In this document: positions 23,336-35,465 of the stretch, piece after piece | Position numbering within the stretch: the first letter of the stretch is position 1 | How the letters are laid out: each line of letters starts with the position of its first letter | NCBI GenBank assembly: GCA_029931535.1 | Contig: JAQPZY010001266.1 | Coordinates: forward strand, 512,501-576,500 | Reading direction: 5' to 3' | Length of the DNA stretch: 64,000 bases | Source of the DNA: Margaritifera margaritifera | Taxonomy: Eukaryota; Mollusca; Bivalvia; Unionida; Margaritiferidae | Notes under the pieces: generated by a model | What the model saw: only the letters and a program-made list of their open reading frames with translations | Databases searched by the model: none | Told to the model about the DNA's origin: nothing | Made by a program: the position numbers and the translations under genes

Positions 23336-25014
23336 GAAAATTTAAGTTAACTACGCAGAGGACTATTAAACTCGGAATGGGTGTATAATGTGCCGTTCAC
23401 GGTACAATTAGCATGGACTATTGATGAATCACAAATACAACTTTTTTCAAATACATTTTACATCAGTTCCGGCTTTTTGTGTTCAGAAGAAAGACCAAAA
23501 TGAAATTAAATGGAAAGGGAAAGTAAACAAATTGTTCAGCTTTTTTGGCTAAGAATGTATGATTAGGCAATAGATTGTGAAGTAAACAAAACACCTTTTG
23601 TCCATTTCTCTAACATTGTCAGATATAATTTAATATAAACAAATATCATATACTAATTATAGTACTGTGTCTGCATTCCCATCAAAGAGACGGTGTTCCA
23701 TCTGACATATCAATATAATATAAATCTAAAATTGAAAACAATAAACGTTTTTATGCTTCATAAGGAGATGTACAATTCGTTAGAATCTTTTATTTCCATA
23801 TATTTACCTAAAACTCTTTTCACAAATTTAATTATTAAACATATAATTTTTTTTATAAAAAAAGCGTCTTTTGTGGGTGTGTATGACAAGTGACATGCTT
23901 AACTATCTTAGTGTAATTAAATTACATAATATTTGTACTTGCCTTGAGTTTCTTTGAGGCAGTTCTGGGTGTAACTGACAAGCCTTTATATTTGCCATAA
24001 GCTGTTTAGAAAAGATTTAGAAATCTAATGTAGATTGTGATCTCCTCTGGCACTTGTATGATAATACTCAGTTTTAATGCAAGTTTAGAAATGTCCTTGA
24101 GTTGCTGTTAATTTTCTGTCAAACCGAATGGCCTGCATACCCATTGGTGGCGCGACGGGGAGTAGGGGGGGGGGGGAGGCGCCGTCGGGAGCTGTAACCG
24201 GGGCGTAGATGGGGGTTGGGGGGTTGGAGGTTGGCCACTGACATACAAACTGTTTTCTCTGGCAATATCTTACCCTCGCGCCTATACTGTGCATACCTAC
24301 GTTTTTTATAATGGGTAGACAATGATAGACGGTCTGTTTTGTTGTTTAGCTTTATCTGACAGTAGGATTATAACTGGTGAAAGGAATTCATTCGTGAAGC
24401 CCCACAACTTGTTTACATTTGTCCTTTCAGAAGAAAGAACAAAATCATAATTAATTCAACTTCTTATTGAAAGAAAGAAAAAAAATCATAATTAATTCAA
24501 CTTCTTATTGATAGAAAATTTGTTTGGCAGGTATCTAAGTTCTTGGCAGTGAAAATACTTTAAAACATCATAAAATTTCATAAATTCTACTTAGTATAAA
24601 AAGTAAGACCAGGAATTTTACCAATTGGCTGGTTTACTCCTTGAAGTTCCGCTAAATATCACATACATGTAAATGCTTTTGGTGCGACCGTGGCGGCTCC
24701 ATTTTATTCACAAAAGCATGAATGAATAGAGAAACGACAACCTCTCTCATATTACAACATTGCCCTTGCCATAATGGGAGTCGCTCCTTCAAAAACGTGA
24801 TTTCAAAGTCGCAGTAAAATATTTCTGGGTTACACAAGAGCTTTCCAGCTTAAGGCCTAGTTAAATCTCTGTCCTTGACTTCATAAATAGACGGATATTT
24901 GCTGTGTATTATATTTATCTAACTGCTAACACCGTAGAGCTAGATCTTCTTCCCATAATGCACCAAGAGATACATATATATGCTGTTCATTTTACTTATA
25001 ATTGTAATTAAACA
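23336..25014. other. Intergenic sequence, little recognised
   Basis: Contains a G-rich stretch at 24,155-24,235 and a direct repeat of about 40 bp at 24,440-24,515 (ATCATAATTAATTCAACTTC twice). No gene was recognised. Confidence 0.5.
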
Positions 25015-25515
25015 ATGCGGACCCTAATCTCCCACTATGCAACACTCGATCTGTGCTTGTGAGCAGACCCTAATCTCCCACTATGCAACCATCGATCCAG
25101 AGTTGTGAGAAGATCCTAATCTCCCACTATGCAGTAATCGATCCAGAGTTGTGAGCAGACCCTAATCTCCCACTATGCAACAATCGATCCAGAGTTGTGA
25201 GCAAACCCCAATCTCCCACTGTGCAACCATCGATCCAGAGTTGTGAGCAGACCCTAATATCTCACTATGCAACAATCGATCGGGGTTGTGAGCAGATCCT
25301 AATCTCTCACTATGCAACAATCGATCGGGGTTGTGAGCAGACCCTAATATCTCACTATGCAACAATCGATCAGGGTTGTGAGCAGACCCTAATCTCTCAC
25401 TATGCAACAATCGATCAGGGTTGTGAGCAGACCCTAATCTCTCACTATGCAACAATCGATCGGGGTTGTGAGCAGACCCTAATATCTCACTATGCAACAA
25501 CTGATCCGGGGTTGC
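25015..25515 (+). repeat. 45-46 bp minisatellite, 11 copies
   Basis: The unit contains CAGACCCTAATCTC(C/T)CAC, TATGCAACAATCGATC and GGGGTTGTGAG. Because 45 is a multiple of three, both strands stay open for over 110 codons, which does not indicate a gene. Confidence 0.96.
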
Positions 25516-25835
25516 GCTCTAGGCAATCAGGGTGCGAGTTATACTCGGGTTAGTCTGGTAGGTTATAATTAAGATCAAATGCTGATTGAATATAGTATCA
25601 CAGTCATTAAAAAAAGATGTTCACACCACAACATTAATACTTTTCTTCTGAAATGTTTATTAACTAAACATATCTCATCAAAGAGTTTGGGGTTTTGTCT
25701 TTCTTATTTTGTAACATTTATTTTAAAAAATTTCACCTACATAGTTTGTGCTAAATTGTCATTGTCGGCGCTTGTATACTTCAATTTTAATTCGCGTGGA
25801 AATGTTCTTGTTCTATGAATCCAGTTAATATTTAC

Positions 25836-26070
25836 TCTAAGAGATGGAATCGTATATGAGAAGTCTAAGAGATGGAATCGTATATGAGAAGTCTAAGAGA
25901 TGGCATCGTATATGAGAAGTCTAAGAGATGGAATCGTATATGAGAAGTCTAAGAGATGGAATCGTATATGAGAAGTCTAAGAGATGGCATCGTATATGAG
26001 AAGTCTAAGAGATGGAATCGTATATGAGAAGTCTAAGAGATGGAATCGTATATGAGAAGTCTAAGAGATG
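25836..26070 (+). repeat. 28-bp minisatellite, 8 copies
   Basis: Units of GTCTAAGAGATGGAATCG plus TATATGAGAA, nearly identical, with two GGCATC variants three units apart. Confidence 0.97.
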
Positions 26071-26391
26071 TAGTTACTGGAAGCCACGCAGGTCTCTGAC
26101 AGCGAAGGATTGTTGTTGCTTTTATTGTGGAACTTGGAATTCGTTTCTTTTTTCCAATAAGGAATGGTAGAAAAATAAAGACAAAGAAACATACATGCAC
26201 ACATCTACCCCATACAGATAGGAATCCACAATTTCAGGGTTCAAATTCCCCAAACCTCTCGACTGTTGACACTAACACTCTTAACATAAGTAAATTTGGT
26301 AATATTATTGTGGCTCAAGTGCCACAGAGAGTGGGTACTTTATTTATGTCGACTGATACCTTGGGCGACAGTCTCCCTTCTTTCTATTGGT

Positions 26392-26630
26392 AACCTTTAC
26401 ATGATCGGACATGTTTGGGTCGATTTTACGTGTCTTTACATGATCGGACAGGTTTTAGTTGAATTTACGTGTCTTTACGTGATCGGGCAAGTTTTGGTTG
26501 ATTTTACGTGTCTTTACATGATCGGACAGGTTTTGGTTGATTTTACGTGTCTTTACATGATCGGACAGATTTTGGTTGATTTCACTTGTCTTTACATGAT
26601 CGGACAGGTTTGGATTGATTTTACGTGTGT
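26392..26630 (+). repeat. 39-bp minisatellite, 6 copies
   Basis: The unit contains TTTACATGATCGGACAGG and TTGATTTTACGTGTC. 39 bp is a multiple of three, so an open frame crosses it without meaning. Confidence 0.95.
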
Positions 26631-26654
26631 TTTGTTTGGGACGTAATATATGCT

Positions 26655-26835
26655 GAACAACTGGAAGTTTGCGAGCTGCGTGAGTATGGTTTTTATTTTA
26701 CTTATGCTGACTCCAGGGCAGTCTGAAGCAAGTTGTAGATGAATGTGCAGCAAGATGGACGCGTCATTAATGTTTTTGCCGAAAAAGAGCGAATGAGTTA
26801 TTTTGTCGTCAAAGGCACAGTAAGATCTGATGGTA
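26655..26835 (+). mobile_element. Solo arm of the foldback element
   Basis: It matches the right-arm orientation of 6645-7620: GTTTTTATTTTACTTATGCT, GACTCCAGGG, GCAGCAAGATGGACG, ATTAATGTTTT, GAATGAG and TTTTGTCGTC in order. No partner arm was found nearby. Confidence 0.65.
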
Positions 26836-27329
26836 GTATATAAACAGTAATGCCTGTCTAAAACGTCATATCCACCATCAACAACATTTTACTGGCAGCA
26901 CTCTACCACCACCCATCCCAAACAAAATTTACCAAAATTACCCAACCATTTCACCACCATCAAACACAAGATTACCAAACTTTTTTTGACACAGAACCCT
27001 ACACTCCACCAGAATAATTTTAAAACATTTCAAAGCCACAGAACCCTACATTCGATCACTCGAATACCAACGCTATTTTGACGCAGATATTGAAACGGAG
27101 AAGACCATGGTTATATGGCAGTAAGAGCACTCTATAAATTATCTCCCCTGCCACTGAGAGCTACCCTCAAGACATTTACAGACCGTACCCGGCTTCGACG
27201 AAGTTACCCCCAAACTTACGTGAGCAAGTTAACAAGTTTGTGGAGAAAATAAATGTCTATGATCTAGTTGAGATGTAAAAATCAGGGATTTATTTGTACA
27301 TCTTAGTTTATTCAGATAAGGCTTATAAG

Positions 27330-27510
27330 TCTGGTATGAATGTAATAGGCACAGGAAATCAGTTGACTGTATGAATGTAATAGGTACAGGAAATCAGTTG
27401 ACTGTATGAATGTAATAGGCACAGGAAATCAGTTGACTGTATGAATGTAATAGGCACAGGAAATCAGTTGACTGTATGAATGTAATAGGCACAGAAAATC
27501 AGTTGACTTC
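27330..27510 (+). repeat. 35-bp minisatellite, 5 copies
   Basis: Repeats of CTGTATGAATGTAATAGGCA plus CAGGAAATCAGTTGA, almost identical. Confidence 0.96.
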
Positions 27511-27712
27511 TTCGTTTTAATATACATGTAGTTTAAATACGATATTTAAAATAGTCAATTTTCGTGTGAATTGTTCATATTTTGTCGATGTATATTTGCT
27601 TGTGTATTCTATTATTGTTCAGCAGCGTGCTCACAATAATTTGGGATGCATAATGTCAGTATTTGGAAGAAATTTAAATACATGATTCCAGGAAGCTATT
27701 ATTAGCGATATA

Positions 27713-27978
27713 CAGGGCCGGTTTAACTGCTACACAAACTAGGCGCTCGCCTAGGAGACAAAATTAGAGGGGGGGGGGGGGCGGCAAAAAACTGAATGAA
27801 TAAAAATGAAAGAGAAATAGCGTAAGATAGAAGGTAATAAGCATCTAAAAATAGAAAGAGAAAAACAGAAGTAAAGAATACATGTACAATATTCATTTTC
27901 GAAAGTTAATTGTGAGGGAGGGGGAGGCGCAAGGCTGAAGGTTCGCCTAGGAATCCAAATACCATTGCGCCGGCCCTG
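27713..27978. mobile_element. hAT-type MITE with 8-bp target site duplication
   Basis: Ends CAGGGCCGG and CCGGCCCTG are terminal inverted repeats, and the exact 8-mer GCGATATA flanks both sides (27705-27712 and 27979-27986). A 266-bp length, hAT-like CAGGG terminus and 8-bp duplication together fit a non-autonomous hAT. The subterminal TAGGCGCTCGCCTAGG is also palindromic. Confidence 0.9.
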
Positions 27979-27986
27979 GCGATATA

Positions 27987-29640
27987 ATATTTTTGTATAC
28001 GTATTCAAGTACATTAAACTTTTAAACCATGGTAGTTTGTTTATCATACACAGTGATGAGTGGTTACACGTTAATTTTGTTCGAAGTGTTATCATTATTG
28101 TATGGTAGTGCAGTCTTAAAAAGTTATCACTATTGTGTGGTTGTGCAGTCTTCAAATGTATACTCTACGTTGACATACTTACATTTAAAATCATTCGATC
28201 TAATTCGATAAATACATGCTGTATTATGATCTGAACAAGTTCTCACCTTTATATTTGTAAATTTTTAAAACTAAAATAAACAAATTAAATCCTACCAAAA
28301 AATAAATTAGATTATATACTCAGCAAATAAACTTCAAATAAAAATCCCTGATTTCGTTTTTTTAAGGCTTACCTTCAACTTTGTTCATTACATAGTAGAG
28401 AAACGTATGGATTTTAGAGCTTAACTACTTTAGCAGTGAGCGTTCGAGTCCTGTCATAGGTTTGCACTTATTTATTGTTTGGAGAATCTACGTGTGCTTT
28501 AATATATGTTCAGCGATACGCAGGATTATAAATAATGTGAGACAATAGAAGAGGATCAAAAGTTTAGAAGAATACGAAGAAAAACTTAAGGTTAACGGTT
28601 AAAATGTCAGAGTTCATGAAAACAGTCAAAGGCTAAATAGCTAAAAGTCATAAATATGGCTGGAAAATTATGCAAAATAATGAATCAAAGGGGATAAATA
28701 AATGAAATGAATATGTAATATCTGATAAAGTTCATATTCAGGTGATATCATCAGCACAACAGAGGAATAGTTAATCCCTGCATTCAAAATTGTACATCGT
28801 CTCTTTAATCATTGTAGCACAAGAAAATGTTTGATACATATTCTGAAATCACTGATTTTTCTATCATTGAATTTATTAAAAGAACTTCATAAATTGAAGC
28901 TTTGTAATTTCTGTTATTAACCGTTTTAAATCTAGCTGTATTTTTTAAAATTAAACTATTGCAGACTCATTATAATGAGATCTGGCAAAAGGTAAACTGT
29001 CTTAAAGCTGTAATATGAAGACAACTGAAATCTAAATATTTATTTGTGTCGAGCTTGAAATGAATACCTGCATCACAATTCACAATTTATGATGTTTTCC
29101 TGACCTAAGAATTTGTTCGCTTTGCTCACTGGGAAGAATAAAAGAGCTACTAATTTACATGTCTTGCTCATTAACATTTATATGCAGTTATCTTGCTTTT
29201 TGTAAACATCGAAGGTTACTTTGCTTGATGCTAGAAATGGGCAGACTAATATGTTGTTCTATCCTACGTTATTTTTCGAAATAATCATGTTAAACCCTAC
29301 TTTTACACAACCCAAACTTGAAAACAAACCAACATCATTATTATATGCCGATAGTGTTGTCTAACTACAAAAGTCAGATATTATACAGACTACTTCTCAA
29401 AATACATTAGACCTGATTATAAAATAAATGACTGATCAAGAAAAAGAGCAAAACAATCAGCATTACTTAAGATATATTTAATGCGATCCTGAAGTCCGAT
29501 AGCTTATAAAAGTATTAATCAAATGAGCGAACAAAATAAACGGAACAAAAATAAAATAAAATGGTTCAATTGAAACAATGGCAAACCGAACAATCTACCT
29601 GCACATTTCACAAGCAAGCAAGCGAAAAAGAGATTACCAT
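27987..29640. other. AT-rich intergenic DNA leading into the Polinton relic
   Basis: No gene, tandem array or terminal repeat was recognised. Part of it may be decayed Polinton sequence. Confidence 0.4.
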
Positions 29641-29870
29641 ACAAAATGGTTCATGTTAGTCACGTGGATGATCAGTGGCACTCAGACATTGTTGACATGC
29701 AAGCGTATACTAAAATGCAACAATTGATACAAATACATTTTGACGGTAATAGATCTCGTCTCAAAATACGTTTGGGCTCGGAAAGGGAAAAGAAAAAGGG
29801 AGACGACTACACGACGCTTTCAGAGAACTTTTTAATGAACGAAACCAGAAAAGATACATTTCGATGAAAG
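29590..29870 (+). pseudogene. Polinton/Maverick-type integrase relic
   Basis: The frame at 29,646 reads MVHVSHVDDQWHSDIVDMQA. The DDQWxxDxVDM stretch is the start of the retroviral-like integrase core (first catalytic Asp) as found in Polinton integrases. After about residue 28 the similarity is lost, so the catalytic core is truncated and non-functional. It lies on the same strand and 2 kb upstream of a Polinton-type polymerase relic. Confidence 0.6.
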
Positions 29871-31485
29871 GAAATATTTTAAAACCGCAAGATAAGGGAA
29901 TTATTGCAGAAAGAAAATATTGAAATTTAGAATGTGAAAATGTTTTATTCATAATGAAATTACAAAATTAGTGGACGAATTGCGAAGCTTCATTGATGGA
30001 TATAATGATATTTATTACATGTTAATTTATATAAATCCAACTGAAGCAAGCAAAGGAAAAATTAGATCTAAAATATGGATCTACTTATCTGGTTATCTGG
30101 CAACCGATACCCATGAAACTCCTAAATATAAATTAGGTGTGAAAGTTAGTATCTCAAAATGAAAGTCTATTTTTGCAAACAGCAATTTCCTTAATTTTAC
30201 GGAGAAGATATTTTAAAATAAACAAACCAGACAAGTAATTTTTGGAGACCGTGCGGTATGTACAAAGAAAGACTTAAAGTAGGAGCACATTTTACGAGGA
30301 GTCATCTCCATACCACAAACAAGACTAAGAAGATTTTTAAGACGAAAAAAATAGCGGTAAGAGATACGTGCTTGTTAATGGTACGGATATGACGATTCTT
30401 CTTCAGAATAAATGAAACAAATTGTACTAAAGGACGGATATTGTGACATCTTGTATAATAAACTTTTTCCATGAAAACAATCTTAAGATGGTTGCTGGTA
30501 TTGTAACAAACATAACAAATGTTTAGTCGATAATAACATTTCCATCGTGACGGTAAGACTGAATATTTTTTCTCAGATATTTGCAAGCAGAAGACGCTAG
30601 GGTTTGGAACATTATGGGCATTTCAAATATTGTCGAAGAAAATAGTACTTAATGTGCATAAACAAAAAAAAAAAAAAAAAAAAAAAGAATAATTGACGAC
30701 TTACAAACTTTAAATGGTGTATAGGACACAATTATTTTATATCGAAATTAAAATGTCAGATCGATATGTAACAATGTTAAATAGTATAAATGGTAGAGAA
30801 TAACACATGTAGTGAAAAACAGCCTTTCAACCATATGAAACATCGAAACACATAATACCATAATACCAAATGCACAAGCAGTACTCTAAACTGGTATTGT
30901 AATGAATGAAACAATAAGATGATAGAAATAAAAATCAGTAAAGAATTCCTCGCGGCTGTGGAAATAATAAATGGCTTCAGTACTTAATTAAAAAGCTCTC
31001 CAACCAGAGAAAAGGAATTTGCATTCAGATTTAAGTCGCATTGCAACTAGACGAGAAATAAACACAATTATCAAACAAAATAAAATAAAATGATGACGGA
31101 GAAGGTGCGACCTCGACTTGTAGAGCTAGAAACGAGTACAGACTTTAACACGGAAAACAATCAGGATTTGTATTCAACGATGTCGAATCATACTTCAGAA
31201 AAATAATATGGATAAAAATACCTAGAATTACCAGAATGGGTAAAAATTAAAATGCGTGTAATAATGTTCAAAATCGTAAAAAAAAAACCCAAAACAACAA
31301 AAACAACAACAAAGCAAATGTATCTTTATGCTGTAGAGTCTATGATAAATAACCAAGAGATAATCTGTAAAGAACAATAAAATATAAACTTGACAAATAT
31401 GAACATTGCTTTCACAAGTGCCCGATACAAATGGAAAATTAATGATTTTGAATATGAATTTAACATATCTGTAAATGTTTAAGAA
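29871..31485 (+). other. AT-rich interior of the Polinton relic
   Basis: Short frames only. The region between the integrase and polymerase relics is where other element genes would be expected, but I recognise none. A poly-A run is at 30,664-30,686. Confidence 0.4.
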
Positions 31486-31489
31486 ATTG

Positions 31490-33560
31490 TGAACAGACTC
31501 ATAAGACCAGTTAGAGAAATGGAAATTCACGTAGATGTGCTTATCGTATCAGGTAGAGATATAAATAGTCTTATTGTGGAATATAGGATTTGTGCAGATT
31601 GGTGTCATCTCAATAGAACAAACACACCAGAAAAAGTACTTTTGAAAGAAGTGCATAAATTATTTTACACCAAATTAAAATTACAAGAACAACCGATGTT
31701 ATAAAATCAACTAGATAACACAATATATACATTGCTTAAAAAGGGATCTGTTGTTAAATTTAACAAACCAAAGTCCTGTATATTCTATATTGTGATTTTC
31801 GAAGTATCATATTAACAATAATCACTTGCAAACAAGACTTAAGTAAAACACTTGCAAACAAGACTTAAGTAAAATATGGACATTAAAATAGCTAAATATA
31901 TACCATCGGAAATTTGTCTTTACATTAAATCAATACACAAAGACAATAAGAATATTGCATACAAATAAACATACTACATAAACATGCTATACGAACAATT
32001 GCAAACAATTACAGAAACTGTACATCAAGAACTTAATCCCAGAAACGCAGTTTAAATGGTATTCACACAGAAGATTAGCAGCATTTTAATTCTACAAACA
32101 AGTATTATATTTGTGAAAAAGAAATTGAAAACGAAGATAACACGGACTGAATTAACTACAAAATAAGAGATGACGATCGTTATGTTATGTTTTATCATAA
32201 CAAATAAAATTTGAATTACAGACATCCAAAATACATACTACTCTTTCTCGATGATTTGTTTGGCTATGGTTCTCATCTGATTATCGAGACCCTAGTGCAA
32301 AACGATTTGAATCAAGAATTGACGATAATACCAAATAATATTGAAACATACATTTTGCAACAATTTATACAATGTGACATACATCAGTTAATGCCTGTCA
32401 AAAATGTAGATGAGCAACTAAGCAACAAATAAAAACATTTTGAAGAAAATGTAATGTCTTAGAATGACGAACAAAGTTTTGTTAGTATGATATCAGTAGA
32501 TTTAGAGGTACGAACACATTTACATACTATTTTAATGACTACCCATTACTCCCTGAAAAACGAATGTGAATTATCTCAATTACGAAAGAAATGTATATAA
32601 TATAAAAAGGGTACAAAACTTTCATTGCATCAATTATTGAACACGTTAACAAACAATGCGAAATATGTTATCCATTGTCGTAACTTGAAGTTGTATGTTC
32701 AGTTACGATTACAACTATAACGTACATAAAGAGCAGTTTTGTTTTGTTTGGGAATGAGGGTTAAATTCATGCATAGAATTAAATACATTTGTGAGACAAA
32801 AGACCAACAATGACTTGAAAAGAGATTTCTTTAAGCTGATGAATGTTGTTGCGTTCGGTAAAGAGATGGAAAATATAAGCAAGAGAACGAATGTAAACAC
32901 ATGAACTAAAAATGAATATTTTACAATTCAAAAGGATCTATCACATGAAAGAAGAACAATAATGGAAAATATATTTTGTAATAGTTAGTTTCAAGGATAG
33001 TAAAATAAAACTAAGCAAGTCAGTTTATGGTGGCTTTATGGTGTTGGTAGTAAGTAAGTTGCTTATGTATGACTTCGACTATAACAAGCTCGAAACCCAA
33101 TAAGTCTTTAATATCTGATATAGATTCCTTGTGTATTCACGTAGAGAAAGATAACTGTTACAAGGACACAAAAGAAAATATTCAGTTTTACGACATAAGT
33201 GACTACAAAAAGATAATATGTTTGGTGTTCCTCTGATGAATAAAAAGATACCAGGACTGTCTAAAGATGAGCTGAACGGGTTACCAATACAAGAATTGTG
33301 TGGCCTTTTAGAAGTAAGCTATTTGTCTTAGGAAAATATTCGTAATTGAAAGGAATTGTTTTTATAAATGTACAAAGGTTGCCTATTTAATCAAACTATA
33401 CATCACAGAGAGATGAATAGAATTAGAGCCTACCATCACAAGATGCATAATATTACGTTGAATAAGGTTGCTCTTAAGGTGCATTAAGTTGTTATCAGGA
33501 CAAACGTCATTTAGTTCATAAAATAAGACACTTCCATATAGTTATTACAATATTGTATTT
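31490..33560 (+). pseudogene. Polinton/Maverick-type protein-primed DNA polymerase B relic (plus copy)
   Basis: Family B polymerase landmarks occur in order but in shifting frames: KKGSVVKF near 31,738; ICEKEIE near 32,110, part of a Cys/His finger; LNYRHPKYI then YGSHLIIE at 32,211-32,290; NDYPLLPEKR at 32,534; KYVIHCRNLKLY at 32,660; a motif-B-like DFFKLMN at about 32,820; KLSKSVYGG near 33,010; DIDSL at 33,117, the catalytic DTDS site; KKIPGLSKDE at 33,242; and DKRHLVHK at 33,499. Many stops and shifts are present, and the exonuclease part between the finger and NDYPLL is missing. Such polymerases replicate Polintons and the related adintoviruses. This copy is dead. Confidence 0.85.
31815..31872 (+). 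repeat. Short tandem duplication in the Polinton relic
   Basis: ACTTGCAAACAAGACTTAAG occurs twice in succession. The minus copy has a related CACTTGCAAACAATGC near 35,455. Confidence 0.7.
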
Positions 33561-34271
33561 TGAAATAATATAATTATAATAAATGGATAGTAAAACATGT
33601 AATAATGTCATGAGAAAAAGCCAATTGAGGATTTTAACAGAAAAAGTCCAGAATGCAGAGATTGTCAGAATGAGTAGGATAGGAAATATAGTTTAGGAAA
33701 CAGAGGAAAGAGAAAACCCGTATCTAACAGAGTACTACAAATACAACGTCTATAACATTCCACACATGAGCCAAAACAAACCTGAGCCTTTCAAACACGA
33801 GTTGAACGGTTCACATAAAAAGGGTTTTGAGGGTTCAAATACAAACTGTATTAATTCAAGACGGACAAAGACGAAACGAAAGTTTTCAGAAGAATAAGAA
33901 CATGCGTGATTAAAAAGAACTGAGAATTTGGATGAACAAAGATAGCTTATAGAATCACAAAGAAAATTACAAGGAAATGACTTTACTAAGGTCATACAAT
34001 CAGGAAATGTATAGCAAAAAATTAACAAGGTGGCATTGTCTCGATATGAACAAAAGCGTTGTTTTGGTTGACGGCGTAAACCAATTACGTGAAGACCTTG
34101 TGTTGATAAGGAAACTCTAAACGCATTAAACGTTTCTTTTCAAAGCATCTATAAGGGATGAGATCGGTTTCAGTAAGCTTCTATAAGTTAGTTTTGTTAG
34201 GTTATTTGCTTTTTAAAGATCGTCAAGATTTCCAAAGTCATCAATTAGAAAATGCCAAAGTGACACTTCAT
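33561..34271. other. Junction between the two inverted Polinton relics
   Basis: The C-terminal ends of the two polymerase relics face each other here. No terminal repeat was recognised. Confidence 0.45.
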
Positions 34272-35465
34272 TCAATCGATCTTGTTTCGCACAATCACTT
34301 CCGGAGTATTGCTGTAGTGAAACTCATACTTACTTAGCACTAACATACTGGAGACACCATAAATGTGTTTGATTAATTTGATTGTCTTGTTCTTTAAAAT
34401 TACTAATACCAAAACTTTATATATGATTGTTTTCCTTGCAAGTGACAGATCTGTGTGGTATTTGCAAACATTGATTTTCATTAGCATATATTTTAACCTT
34501 CTTTGTCTCGCGTTGATTTTCCATCTTTTCCAAATGCAGAATTATTCGTGAGTTTGACAAAAATCCTTTTAAGTAAATAATTCAAATTCAACTCTACTTA
34601 TGTTTAATCTCGCATCATGGTATATTGCAAGTGCACTGATATAATGTGCTGGATCAGGGTTGTAATAATATCACTCAACATTAAAGTATATTTACACACG
34701 TAATAGTCGCGTAGGTCACCAAAATAGTTTAATTCGAAATGTTTTATGACATCTTTACAAACTGGTAATCCGCAGATGTTATCCATGATCCTCTGAGAAC
34801 GGAATACCATTTCTTAATTGGTGGCAAAATTCATCTAAGTACTCGATAAATATCCCTGCTAAAATATTATAGATTCATATGTTTAAAATGTATCTTGGTT
34901 TCAATGTATTGATCATCATTGAGGCTTTTTACAATTTGCTTTAAAGATTGAACAGAAAACTATCTAGGAGCCAGGTTGTCCTGAACAACCTCTTTACCAT
35001 CCTTTTCAAGTCTATAGACTATAAAAGTCTTACTAAACAAGATGTATTCTATCAGTATTTGGTATTATTGTCACTTCTTGATCCGGTTTGTTTTTCGCCA
35101 ATGTCTTGTTAAACATGTGGGAATTAGGGACAAAGAGTGATATATACTTTGGATATCTGCAATTTAAGCTACAATCATCATATGCAGGACCTCCGTACTT
35201 ACCAATTAAATAACAATTATTGCTTACTTTGTTGGTTTTAATTTCCTTTTCACAAATATGGCATGTGTTTGTGGAATTAAAATGCTTATTTTCTTTCGTG
35301 AATACCATTTAGCTGTGCTTTTGGCTCTACGTTGTTCGTAAACTAATTCTTAGTCTATATTCATAGTCTCTGAGTAATGATTTAATGCAAAGACAAAGTC
35401 TTGTCAGTATATAATTAGGTGTTGGATTGTCCATGATTGATTAAAGCATTGTTTGCAAGTGGATC
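34272..35465 (-). pseudogene. Polinton-type DNA polymerase B relic (minus copy, inverted)
   Basis: Read on the minus strand: CHICEKEI with a partner LIGKYGG and CSLNCRYPKYISLF at 35,263-35,120; DLRDYYVCKYTLMLSD at about 34,717, the end of the exonuclease region; a shifted DPAHYIS; NSAFGK at about 34,545, motif B; KTIKLIKHIYG and KYEFHYS at 34,391-34,310. The palm segment between DPAHY and NSAFGK is deleted, and nothing remains of the DTDS motif. Upstream nucleotides align with the plus copy, so both descend from the same element family. Confidence 0.82.

Noticed and set aside
25162..25553. Overlapping repeat proteins of over 110 residues on both strands
   Set aside because: The 45-bp period keeps all in-phase frames open; the unit shows no codon bias and the array is intergenic.
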